A DNA stretch of 6,353 nt from Chloroflexota bacterium (lineage in GTDB: Bacteria > Chloroflexota > UBA6077 > CF-72): contig JAFAWJ010000188.1 in the NCBI GenBank assembly GCA_019242065.1, positions 1 through 6,353 on the forward strand, read 5' to 3'. Under the pieces are notes generated by a model that saw only the letters and a list, made by a program, of their open reading frames with translations, did not search any database and was not told where the DNA came from. A program made the position numbers and the translations under genes. Positions 1-5,933 of the stretch are shown in pieces (the first letter of the stretch is position 1; each line of letters starts with the position of its first letter).

Positions 1-7
1 GAGTATT

Positions 8-724
8 GTGCTGGATCACATTGGGAGGCGACCCAGGATAGAGGTCGCGCTGCTGGCTGCAACGCTGGCACTGGCGACCGTGGTGCCGAGTTATGCGCAG
101 TCTGCGCCGCCGGCGATGACCGGCGTCTGGGCGGCGGGCCCCGGCGCAGTTGGACCCGACACCTATATCGGCGTGCTCGAGTCTCCGCGCGCGGGCGCCA
201 ATGTCAAGTCAGGCGCCAGCGTACTCGTTTCGGGCTGGGCGGCAGACACGACGTCCAGTTGTTGGTCCGGCTTCGATCAGGTGCAGGTGTACGCCGGTGA
301 TCGCACCAACGGCGGGACCAAGCTGGCGAATGGGACGGTCGGTTTGAATCGGCCGGACGTTGGCGACGCGTTCGGCGGCAACTCTGGCACGGCTGGCTTT
401 GTGGCCACGGTGCCCGCGAGCGCACTGGCGCCCGGCCAGCCGGACCTGTTTGTCTATCTGCACACGCCCAACAAGGGCTGGTGGTACAAGGACGTCTCCT
501 TAAACGTATCCACGCAGGCAGGCCTGCAGTACCCGACCGATCCGATCGTGGTGTGGACGAACCCGTGCTGCGGTGAGCAGATCAGCTCGCAGCAGTTCGG
601 CGCGACGCAGGAGTACGTGCTGGCTGGTTACGCGCTGACCGGAATCCGCAGCTCGACCCGAATGGGCCGCCGAAGACAGACAACCCGTACGCGCCTGGCA
701 ACGGGAACGACGGCATCTCGGTAG
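8..724 (+). CDS. Secreted beta-rich (Ig-like) protein, reading frame probably broken near 637
   Basis: A secreted protein of unknown function. Residues 11-30 form a hydrophobic signal peptide ending in Ser-Tyr-Ala, with probable cleavage before Gln31. Residues about 52-168 form one beta-rich domain, with short motifs such as VSGWAAD, QVQVYAG, LNRPDV and HTPNKGWWYKDV. I associate this pattern with repeated Ig-like domains of Chloroflexota cell-surface proteins; that is recollection, not a search. A second domain starts near residue 180 and reaches the motif GYAL at 207-210. After that the frame becomes Arg/Thr-rich and stops, while the neighbouring frame continues sensibly (see the entry at 637). 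The start used is the GTG at 8. The frame is open to the left edge, so the true start may lie outside the window. A purine-rich GGGAGG at 23-28 has no usable start codon at the right distance. The sequence supports a secreted protein; its role is unknown. Confidence 0.6.
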   Translation: MLDHIGRRPRIEVALLAATLALATVVPSYAQSAPPAMTGVWAAGPGAVGPDTYIGVLESPRAGANVKSGASVLVSGWAADTTSSCWSGFDQVQVYAGDRTNGGTKLANGTVGLNRPDVGDAFGGNSGTAGFVATVPASALAPGQPDLFVYLHTPNKGWWYKDVSLNVSTQAGLQYPTDPIVVWTNPCCGEQISSQQFGATQEYVLAGYALTGIRSSTRMGRRRQTTRTRLATGTTASR

Positions 725-831
725 ATCGCGACCCCGGTTTGCTTGCGCCCGCCGGTCTGAACGCGCAAGCGCTCAGGCGGCGGACGATTGTCACAGTTGT
801 GCAATTTGACACCACGAGGTCGACGGGATAG
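637..831 (+). pseudogene. Frameshifted continuation of the secreted protein
   Basis: Reading from G637 in the -1 frame relative to the upstream gene gives DRNPQLDPNG, then a stretch rich in Pro, Asn and Gly ending GNGNDGIS, and runs to a TAG at 829-831. Joined to the upstream GYAL this makes GYALDRN, which resembles the start of a second Ig-like repeat. Restoring one G in CTG(G)ACCGG at 635-642 would fuse the frames. After GNDGIS (about 720) the restored frame no longer looks like a domain: it ends in Arg-rich text without the expected beta strands. So even the repaired gene seems cut short, suggesting either real decay or a sequencing error followed by a short tail. Confidence 0.45.
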
Positions 832-841
832 CGTGCCGAAC
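788..841 (+). promoter_or_regulatory. Possible promoter of the binding-protein gene
   Basis: A perfect TTGACA (806-811) lies 30 bases before the ATG at 842, and the pentamers TGTCA (789-793) and TGACA (807-811) form an inverted repeat around it. No good -10 is present at 16-18 bases: candidates such as GATAGC (827-832) match TATAAT poorly. If the -35 is real, transcription would start almost at the start codon, giving a leaderless or near-leaderless message. That fits the lack of a strong ribosome binding site there. This is suggestive only. Confidence 0.22.
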
Positions 842-2650
842 ATGCAGATCAACGCAGCCGGATGGACACGGCGAAAATTTGTCGCTACTGGAGGTTGGGT
901 AGCGCTTGCGTCGATGGGTGTGGGCATTCTGGCTGCATGCTCGTCGACAACTCCCACCTCAGGCGGCGGCGCACCAGCCGCCACGGCGGCTCCGCCTGCC
1001 GCCGCCCCGACCACGGCCGCCGGAGCTCCGACCACCGCTCCGGCCGCGGCGCCAACTACTGCGCCAGCCGCCGCCAAGCCCGCCGCCGGGAGTCGCGTGC
1101 AATTGCCAAGCTACGTGGCTCCGCAAGGCCCCGCACCGGATGTGCCCGGCACGGACATCATTCCGCCGGGTTTCCAGACCTATCCCAAAAACCCGACGCA
1201 GTCCGTCGCCAGCCCGCCCGGCGACGGCGGCGACGTCAACGTCGCGGGGGAGGTGTTCACCGCGCTCATCCCGGTCGATCAGAACACGCTCTGGCAACAA
1301 CTCAACAAAGAGATGAACGTCAATCTCAAGTTGAACCTGGCGCCATTCTCCGACTGGGCATTCGGCAAGTTTCAGGCGCTTGTCGCGGGTGGCGACCTGC
1401 CAGATATCACCATGATTCCCATCGGTGGTGTTATTCCGGACCTGCCGGGGTTCCTGGAAGCCAAAGTGCAGGACCTCACGCCATTTGTCAGCGGCGACGC
1501 GGTCAAGGAGTTCCCGAATCTGGCCGCGCTGCCCACCATCGGCTGGAAAGGCATGGTCTACGACAACAAGATCTTCGCCGTGCCGATCGCCCAATCCCAG
1601 TTCTACTGGGCCCTGTGGGGACACCAGGAGATCCTGCAAGCCAACAACCTGACCTGGCCGAAAAGCGCGGTGGAGTTCCGTCAGCAAATGAAGCAGCTGA
1701 CGAACGCCCAGCAAAACGTGTACGGCATCGGTTTCGAGGTAGGCAACCGCTACGCGTACGGCAACACCAACGTCGGCGGGCAGTTGTGGCCGGCGATCTA
1801 TTCCGCTCCCAACAACTGGGGCGTCGGCAGCGACGGGAAGTGGACCAAGGACTGGGAAACCGATCAGTTCAAATCCGGAATCCAGCTGGCGCACGACGTG
1901 TTTGCCGACGGATCGTTCGATCCGAGCACGACCTACACCACGCCGACGGCGGACGACGCGTTTGACTCGGGCAAGCTCATCTATCGTTTTTCGAACGCGA
2001 CCAATATTGCGCACTTCGACGACGGCGCGGTGCCCAGCCACCGCATCATGACGACACAGGACCCACCCTGGATGGTGCGGCTCGCTCCGCCGATTCCGGC
2101 TGATGCCGGTGGCAAGGGCCAGTACAACCTGGGCATTGGCAACTTTGGACTGATCATTCTCAAGAAGGCGGACCCGGCGCGCATCAAGCTGCTGTTGAAC
2201 GTCATCAACTACATCGTGGCGCCGTTCGGCAGCCAGGAGTACCTGGCCGCGAACTATGGGGTCAAGGACCAGGATTACAAGATCGACGAGAACAACAATC
2301 CGCAGCGGACCTCGCAGGGCGTGGCGAACATGATCAGCTGGGCCGGCGTCATGGGCTTGCCGGCGCCGGTGTTGTTCGATCCACAGCGGTCGGACTTCCC
2401 GCAGTCGATGAACCAGTCGCTGCAGTTGCTTGGCGCGGTGGCGCAGCAGGATCCGACCGTTGGGCTGTATTCGGCGACGAATCAGAAGCAGGGGTTCCTG
2501 ATCCAGACGCAGCTGGCGGATGGACTGATCGATATCATCGCCGGACGGCGGCCGATGACGGACTACGACCAGCTTGTGTCAACCTGGCGCTCCGCGGGAG
2601 GGGATACGATCCGGTCGGAGTTCGAGCAGGCGTACTCCCAGTCGCAGTAA
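842..2650 (+). CDS. Extracellular solute-binding lipoprotein of an ABC sugar importer (LplA/LipO-like, family 1)
   Basis: Captures a carbohydrate or similar solute outside the membrane and hands it to an ABC permease. From the ATG at 842 it has 602 residues. A twin-arginine motif TRRKFV lies at 9-14, then a hydrophobic stretch and lipobox LAAC with the lipid-carrying Cys33, so it is probably a Tat-exported, membrane-anchored lipoprotein. Residues about 44-83 are an Ala/Pro/Thr linker with APTTA repeated at 55, 62 and 70. The binding domain begins near residue 131 and includes a GDLPDI segment near 185. It ends with WRSAGGDTIRSEFEQAY (582-598), the C-terminal signature I know from LplA/LipO-type binding proteins. 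In-frame GTG (833) and TTG (788) starts exist; ATG 842 gives the most normal signal peptide. No permease or ATPase gene lies downstream; the next gene converges. The substrate cannot be told from the sequence. Confidence 0.9.
   Translation: MQINAAGWTRRKFVATGGWVALASMGVGILAACSSTTPTSGGGAPAATAAPPAAAPTTAAGAPTTAPAAAPTTAPAAAKPAAGSRVQLPSYVAPQGPAPDVPGTDIIPPGFQTYPKNPTQSVASPPGDGGDVNVAGEVFTALIPVDQNTLWQQLNKEMNVNLKLNLAPFSDWAFGKFQALVAGGDLPDITMIPIGGVIPDLPGFLEAKVQDLTPFVSGDAVKEFPNLAALPTIGWKGMVYDNKIFAVPIAQSQFYWALWGHQEILQANNLTWPKSAVEFRQQMKQLTNAQQNVYGIGFEVGNRYAYGNTNVGGQLWPAIYSAPNNWGVGSDGKWTKDWETDQFKSGIQLAHDVFADGSFDPSTTYTTPTADDAFDSGKLIYRFSNATNIAHFDDGAVPSHRIMTTQDPPWMVRLAPPIPADAGGKGQYNLGIGNFGLIILKKADPARIKLLLNVINYIVAPFGSQEYLAANYGVKDQDYKIDENNNPQRTSQGVANMISWAGVMGLPAPVLFDPQRSDFPQSMNQSLQLLGAVAQQDPTVGLYSATNQKQGFLIQTQLADGLIDIIAGRRPMTDYDQLVSTWRSAGGDTIRSEFEQAYSQSQ
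971..1090 (+). repeat. Low-complexity Ala/Pro/Thr linker repeat inside the binding protein
   Basis: About 40 codons of GC-rich, degenerate repeat encode a flexible tether between the lipidated Cys33 and the folded binding domain. The pentapeptide APTTA occurs three times, at residues 55, 62 and 70. The copies use different synonymous codons, so this is a protein-level repeat rather than a recent DNA duplication. Such linkers hold the domain away from the membrane. Confidence 0.7.
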
Positions 2651-2662
2651 GCGATCTGGGTA

Positions 2663-2690
2663 CGCCTCGCCGCGAGTTCGCGGTGTGGTG
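2663..2690 (+). terminator. Hairpin just after the binding-protein stop codon
   Basis: Beginning 13 bases after the TAA, a 13-position stem pairs 2663-2675 with 2678-2690. The core CCGCGA/TCGCGG (2670-2675, 2678-2683) is perfect. The outer part has two G-T wobbles and one T-T mismatch. No T-run follows, so a classical intrinsic terminator is not shown. It may be a U-less terminator or a 3' end stabiliser. Confidence 0.45.
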
Positions 2691-2706
2691 AGTTGGGCCT
2701 TGTCGA

Positions 2707-2731
2707 GGGGTAGGGGAGACCCCTACGACCC
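2707..2731. repeat. Perfect G/C palindrome in the convergent spacer
   Basis: GTAGGGG-AGA-CCCCTAC (2710-2726) is a perfect 7-bp stem with a 3-base loop. Three further GC pairs (2707-2709 with 2729-2731) extend it past a two-base bulge. It folds on either strand and sits between two convergent genes. Either a bidirectional terminator or one copy of a dispersed intergenic palindrome would explain it. Confidence 0.5.
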
Positions 2732-2739
2732 CCACGGTG

Positions 2740-2775
2740 GAGAAGTGATTCGTGAGCGACAGGGCGTGACTTCTC
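2740..2775. repeat. Inverted repeat GAGAAGT / ACTTCTC overlapping the IMPase-like gene stop
   Basis: GAGAAGT at 2740-2746 is the exact reverse complement of ACTTCTC at 2769-2775, with a 22-base loop. The right arm covers part of the stop codon of the minus-strand gene (2774-2776). The left arm lies downstream of that gene, so it could terminate its transcript. It may also belong with the adjacent palindromes to one composite repeat. Confidence 0.35.
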
Positions 2776-3631
2776 ACCCAACGGACGGGCGTGGGGCGGG
2801 GGTGCGCAGGCCGTGGGGGAGTTTGTCTCGCTCCAGCACCCGCTGCAGGCAGCGCATCGTCCAGCCGTGGACGATGCTGTTGCTGGCGATATAGCCACCC
2901 GGCGAGTACAGCCACGAATTGCCGTACTCGTCTGTGAGCGTCCCACCCGCCCGCGTCAGGATCAGCGCGGCGGCGGCGATGTCCCAGATCTTCAGCTCCA
3001 GCGCCCAGTACGCATGCAACCGACCCACGGCCACGTTGCACAGCCCGAGCGCCGGCGAGCCCATGGCCGTCAGCGACACGACCTGCCCGGACATCACCTG
3101 GGCGATCTGCATCGCCTGATCCAGCTTGTCCCTGTCATGCGGCCAGTCGCAGCCGACCCACGACTTCTCGAAGGCCTCGTACCCCTCGGCAATCTGCTGC
3201 ACGTTCGCGGGCACGCCGTTCAAGGTGGCGCTGCCCGACAGCGTGGCCGCGAACATCTCGTCGCGACACGGATCGAAGACGGCCCCGACGCGGATGCCGC
3301 CATGCGCCCGCAACGCAATCGACACGCCGAAGTACGGAATGCCCTGCACGTAGTTCAGGCTGCCGCAGATCGGATCGACGATCCACAGGTACTCCGCGTC
3401 AAGCGGCACGGGCTCGTCCTCAGGACCCTCTTCGGCCAGGATGCCGAAGGCGGGCGTCTCCTGGCGGAGCACGGCGAGGATCGCGTCCTGGACCTCGAGC
3501 GCCGCACCCGAGACGACGTCGCGGTGCCGCTTCCAGCGCATGTAGTCCGGCTTGCCGAGGTGTTCGAGCGCGACCTGTCCGCCGATCCGCGCCGCGCGCG
3601 TGGCGACTTCGAGGGCGTGAGCGTCGTCCAC
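2774..3631 (-). CDS. Inositol monophosphatase family protein with altered metal site
   Basis: Family members remove phosphate from inositol monophosphate or related sugar phosphates using two or three Mg ions in the cytoplasm. This protein has 285 residues, normal for the family. Motif one is present as WIVDPICGSLNY (83-94), followed by VQGIPYFGVSIAL. Motif two is KIWDIAAAALILTRAGG (214-230). Glu67/Glu68 (LAEEG), Asp86 and Asp217 match known metal ligands. The oddity is Cys89 where the family has Asp (DPxDGT becomes DPICGS), and Ser91 in place of Thr. The Asp of the upstream TxxD motif is also Ala44 here. The Cys codon TGC differs from both Asp codons by two bases, so a single read error does not explain it. 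The start is the GTG at 3629-3631, with an in-frame TGA nine bases upstream of it. No clear ribosome binding site precedes it. Activity may be lost, shifted to another metal, or regulatory; the family assignment is firm. Confidence 0.88.
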   Translation of the reverse strand: MDDAHALEVATRAARIGGQVALEHLGKPDYMRWKRHRDVVSGAALEVQDAILAVLRQETPAFGILAEEGPEDEPVPLDAEYLWIVDPICGSLNYVQGIPYFGVSIALRAHGGIRVGAVFDPCRDEMFAATLSGSATLNGVPANVQQIAEGYEAFEKSWVGCDWPHDRDKLDQAMQIAQVMSGQVVSLTAMGSPALGLCNVAVGRLHAYWALELKIWDIAAAALILTRAGGTLTDEYGNSWLYSPGGYIASNSIVHGWTMRCLQRVLERDKLPHGLRTPAPRPSVG

Positions 3632-3662
3632 GGCTCGATATCATACCCAGTAGAGGCACACG
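3632..3662. promoter_or_regulatory. 31-base divergent promoter region with overlapping -10 candidates
   Basis: The two divergent start codons are only 31 bases apart. On the plus strand TATCAT (3639-3644) is a 5/6 match to TATAAT and would start transcription near 3651, leaving a leader that contains AGAGG. On the minus strand TATGAT (3640-3645) is also a 5/6 match and would start transcription at about 3633, next to the GTG, giving a leaderless message. The two boxes overlap around the palindrome GATATC (3637-3642). No good -35 hexamer was found for either direction. Shared or mutually exclusive use is inferred. Confidence 0.4.
3652..3656 (+). promoter_or_regulatory. Ribosome binding site of the IIB-like gene
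   Basis: AGAGG ends six bases before the ATG at 3663, a standard Shine-Dalgarno spacing, and supports that ATG as the true start. Confidence 0.6.
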
Positions 3663-4106
3663 ATGACCGACGAACACGACGTGTCTGAGACAGAACACGC
3701 GGAGGACGCGGCGCCCGAGCCGGAGCCTGTGCTGGTGAAGCGCGTGGTGTGCAGCTATCACCTGGGCTGGCTGCCAGGCGACTGGCTGCAGACCTGGCGT
3801 CGCCTGGATCGCGTTTTTGCCCGCGCGAACTTGCGGGTGAAGGCGACGCTGGCGCCGCTGGAAGATCTGCCGCGGGATACGGATATCCTGGTCGTGCCGC
3901 CTGAGCTGCGCGATGACGCCCGCGAGGCGGTGGCGCCGGGCACGCCCATTCTGGTGACGCCCGCGTCCGCCGCGGCGGGCGCCTTCAACGAGCTGGTGGC
4001 ACGGCTGGAGGCTGGCACCGACTTCACGGCTGAGAAATTCGATCCCGAGGTGGAAAAGGCCAGACCCAAGATTGTCAGTTACCGGGGTCACACCATTCTT
4101 GACTGA
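3663..4106 (+). CDS. Stand-alone protein resembling a mannitol-type PTS IIB domain
   Basis: A cytoplasmic protein of 147 residues. Residues 1-24 are an acidic, probably disordered leader. Residues 25-116 follow the order of a mannitol PTS IIB domain as I remember it: a strand ending in Cys30 (VKRVVC), a loop and helix (about 31-56), a strand (58-63), the segment LPRDTDILVVPPEL (69-82) matching the Leu-Pro-x-x-x-Asp-Leu region, then PILVTPASAAAGAFNELVARL (95-115) matching the last strand and helix. In real IIB domains the Cys is phosphorylated and followed by a Gly/Ser-rich loop. Here the loop is SYHLGWLPGDW, so phosphate transfer is doubtful. The C-terminal tail (117-147) is charged. No IIA or IIC gene is in view. 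It overlaps the next gene and is divergent from the IMPase-like gene. The fold assignment comes from visual alignment and may be wrong; otherwise it is a hypothetical protein. Confidence 0.75.
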   Translation: MTDEHDVSETEHAEDAAPEPEPVLVKRVVCSYHLGWLPGDWLQTWRRLDRVFARANLRVKATLAPLEDLPRDTDILVVPPELRDDAREAVAPGTPILVTPASAAAGAFNELVARLEAGTDFTAEKFDPEVEKARPKIVSYRGHTILD

Positions 4107-4521
4107 GGGACCTGGTTCGGGCGCGTTTGGTCCGACGCATCCGGTGACGAAGCTTGGCCGGGTGGTCCAGCAACTGCGCTCGTTTGGCGAGCTGCACGCG
4201 GGTGAGCTGGAGTTGCTCGCGGTGGAGCTGGATGGTGCGGGGGCGAGCGAGCTGGCGGCGCGGCTGCGCGCGTATCGGGATGTGCAGCGCGACGAAGCGC
4301 GGATGGTGGTCGACGAGCTGGTCGATATTCAGAGTGACGTATCTGACCTGGCAGTTGCCCCTTCGCCGACGGTCTCGGGCTCCGATCCGGCGGTGAACTC
4401 GCCCAAACGCGCCAAGTGGCTAGCTGAGCAAGCCGCCGAGGCGGAGCGGCTGCGGCAGCCTCTCAGCCGAAGAACGCTCTTTACCCGCGCGGCGCCGGCC
4501 AGCGAGGACGCCACGCAGTAA
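4072..4521 (+). CDS. Hypothetical helical protein overlapping the IIB-like gene
   Basis: I do not recognise this protein. The frame opens at TTG 4072, inside the end of the preceding gene, and gives 149 residues. TTG 4099, which overlaps that gene's stop TGA, and GTG 4144 are equally open choices. None has a well-spaced ribosome binding site: AAAGG ends 12 bases before 4072, and GGGG lies 11 bases before 4099. The overlap suggests co-transcription and coupled translation. Residues about 28-93 form two or three amphipathic helices rich in Leu, Glu and Arg, with the second half (DVQRDEARMVVDELVDIQSD) strongly charged and coiled-coil-like. Residues 94-112 look disordered. Residues 113-129 are a further Ala/Glu helix, and the tail is basic, then Ala-rich. 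There is no signal peptide or membrane segment. It may be a partner protein of the upstream product. Confidence 0.6.
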   Translation: MSVTGVTPFLTEGPGSGAFGPTHPVTKLGRVVQQLRSFGELHAGELELLAVELDGAGASELAARLRAYRDVQRDEARMVVDELVDIQSDVSDLAVAPSPTVSGSDPAVNSPKRAKWLAEQAAEAERLRQPLSRRTLFTRAAPASEDATQ

Positions 4522-4697
4522 CTGGCATCAGCCTCGTCACATACGCGTGCCAACACCCATGGCGTACACCTTCGACAGTTGGATCTCACCCGACCGTCTG
4601 ACCAGTCCGTGTGCTGGACGAGGACCATTTGTCCGCGATGGCTGTTGACGGTGTTGGTTCCTTTACCGAGAAACGATCGTCCTCGACGGTACGCGAC

Positions 4698-4916
4698 TCA
4701 CCAGCCCGAGGTTTTAGCGGTCACCAGTCGCATCGCGTTCCAGATCAGGGGCAGTGACAGCAGGATCAAGGCGATGCCGCCGAAGAGCGGGGCGGCTTGC
4801 AGCAGAAAACCCTTCTGTCCCAGCTTTTCGCCCGTCGCGCTCACGACGAACAGATAGCCGACATAGATGCTCAGCAGCGCGTAGAGCACGGCCAGCACAG
4901 CCCACACGTATTTCAC
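4698..4916 (-). CDS. Small two-helix membrane protein, last gene of the redox operon
   Basis: A 72-residue protein with two predicted membrane helices, about 3-27 and 37-59, joined by a short loop ATGEKLGQKG (27-36). It has a short charged C-terminus. I do not recognise the family. Its GTG start (4914-4916) shares the bases GTGA with the stop of the cytochrome b gene, and a strong GGAGG (plus-strand 4923-4927) lies six bases upstream. Translation is therefore very probably coupled to the cytochrome gene. Position and size suggest an accessory or assembly subunit of the membrane redox complex, perhaps packing against the cytochrome or helping heme insertion. That role is inference from context alone. 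Confidence 0.75.
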   Translation of the reverse strand: MKYVWAVLAVLYALLSIYVGYLFVVSATGEKLGQKGFLLQAAPLFGGIALILLSLPLIWNAMRLVTAKTSGW

Positions 4917-5872
4917 GAGCCGCCTCCAGCGGTGCCCGCCGAGGGAACCGCCGCCGCCGTGGGTGCCGTGGCTGGCGCCGGGCGCTCAGCCCTGAGGTTT
5001 GCGTACCAGCCCGGGTGAAAGCGCTCCACGTACCGGGCCGGAATCCACCCCGAGGCCATCGACACCATCAGCGGCCACCGCGACGGCGCCAGCACATAGC
5101 GCAGATGATCCAGCAGCTTCAATCCCAGCAGCACCCCCGCACCAACGTGCACCGCCGACACCCAGTACAGCAGGTCACCCGGAATCGGATAAATGTAGCG
5201 CATCGCCTTGATCACACCTGTCAGGATGATCAAGCCGATGCTGATCTCCCACAGCGGAAACGAAATGCTCCGCTCGTAATAGGTGAACTGCTCGGTGGCC
5301 GGTGGCGTCCGCTTCAGGTCCAGTCCGAGCAGGTAGCCGAGCGTCGTGCCAACCGGTTTGGGCAGCTCGTGCGCCAGTCCGCGCATGCTGCGGATGAACC
5401 GACCCTTGCCGATTCTCAGGCTGTTTTCGTTGCGGAGAAGCCAGTCGGTGACGCAGGCGATGGTGACGAAGATCAGCAGGCTGGCAGCGATATAGTGCAC
5501 GCGGTAGACGGTGCCCATAGACACGGGTGAGTCGGCGGAGAGCAGGCCTTTGAGGTACTGCCAGCCGCCGGTGGCCAGCAGGGCCAGGAGGGCAATGCCG
5601 GCCAGGGCGTGGAGCCAGATGGTGCTCGGGGCGAAGCGACGGATGGCCTGATCTGCCTGGCGGCGCTCGGGGCCCCAGTGCCAGCCGCTGGCGCGCCAGA
5701 AGCCGACGGCGATGGCCAGGCCGATGGTGAACGGCAGGGAGCGGGCGAACAAAAAGTTGTCGCTCAGCAGTTGGCCCCAGGGCTGGACGCCCGAGAACTT
5801 GATTGCGTACGAGATGCCCAGACCCACCAAGAAGAGGATGATGCCCGCGGCAAGGATGACGACTCGGCTCAC
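4913..5872 (-). CDS. Diheme cytochrome b subunit, formate dehydrogenase gamma (FdnI) type
   Basis: A 319-residue membrane protein that would take electrons from an iron-sulfur subunit and reduce quinone. I see about six membrane helices: 4-24, 46-60, 84-103, 121-143, 203-224 and 238-257. The last four correspond to the FdnI/cytochrome b561-like core. His88 and His126 are 38 residues apart, and His242 and His256 are 14 apart. As I recall, the four heme ligands of E. coli FdnI have near-identical spacing (39 and 14), so two b hemes are likely. The segment FTYYERSISFPLWEISIGLIILTG (196-219) fits the usual loop and helix before the third ligand. Two extra N-terminal helices and an Ala/Pro-rich tail (297-319) are additions to the FdnI plan. 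The GTG start has GGGGAG (plus-strand 5881-5886) eight bases upstream. It follows the iron-sulfur gene by 61 bases. Confidence 0.85.
   Translation of the reverse strand: MSRVVILAAGIILFLVGLGISYAIKFSGVQPWGQLLSDNFLFARSLPFTIGLAIAVGFWRASGWHWGPERRQADQAIRRFAPSTIWLHALAGIALLALLATGGWQYLKGLLSADSPVSMGTVYRVHYIAASLLIFVTIACVTDWLLRNENSLRIGKGRFIRSMRGLAHELPKPVGTTLGYLLGLDLKRTPPATEQFTYYERSISFPLWEISIGLIILTGVIKAMRYIYPIPGDLLYWVSAVHVGAGVLLGLKLLDHLRYVLAPSRWPLMVSMASGWIPARYVERFHPGWYANLRAERPAPATAPTAAAVPSAGTAGGGS
4923..4927 (-). promoter_or_regulatory. Ribosome binding site of the small membrane protein gene
   Basis: A perfect GGAGG core on the minus strand, inside the end of the cytochrome b gene and six bases before the GTG at 4914-4916. 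It supports the GTGA stop/start overlap as a genuine initiation site. Confidence 0.65.
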
Positions 5873-5880
5873 GGATATGT

Positions 5881-5886
5881 CTCCCC
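5881..5886 (-). promoter_or_regulatory. Ribosome binding site of the cytochrome b gene
   Basis: GGGGAG on the minus strand, eight bases before the GTG at 5870-5872. It decides that GTG as the start; no ATG is available nearby in frame. Confidence 0.6.
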
Positions 5887-5933
5887 GACGAGGGTTTGGT
5901 CCGTCGTGACCTCGCGGGAGCGGAGGTGGGTCA

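Noticed and set aside
788..841. Upstream TTG start for the binding protein (18 extra residues)
   Set aside because: The extra residues would put a non-signal-like stretch before the twin-arginine motif; the ATG at 842 gives a normal signal peptide length.
959..2041. Long minus-strand open frame antisense to the binding-protein gene
   Set aside because: Its translation is rich in Arg, Gly and Val without domain features, and it lies wholly over a confidently coding plus-strand gene. Long antisense frames are expected in GC-rich DNA.
2813..3688. Long plus-strand open frame opposite the IMPase-like gene
   Set aside because: Arg/His/Gln-rich shadow of a gene with clear family motifs on the other strand.
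4619..4685. Inverted repeat CGAGGAC / GTCCTCG in the convergent spacer
   Set aside because: Only seven pairs with a 53-base loop and no T-run; easily found by chance. Nothing else in 4522-4697 looked like a gene or a site.
4579..4857. Plus-strand open frame across the 4522-4697 spacer
   Set aside because: No ribosome binding site or recognisable protein features, and its second half overlaps the well-supported small membrane protein gene.
4754..5530. Long plus-strand open frame opposite the cytochrome b gene
   Set aside because: Arg/Gln/Pro-rich shadow; the minus strand has membrane helices, heme His spacing and ribosome binding sites.
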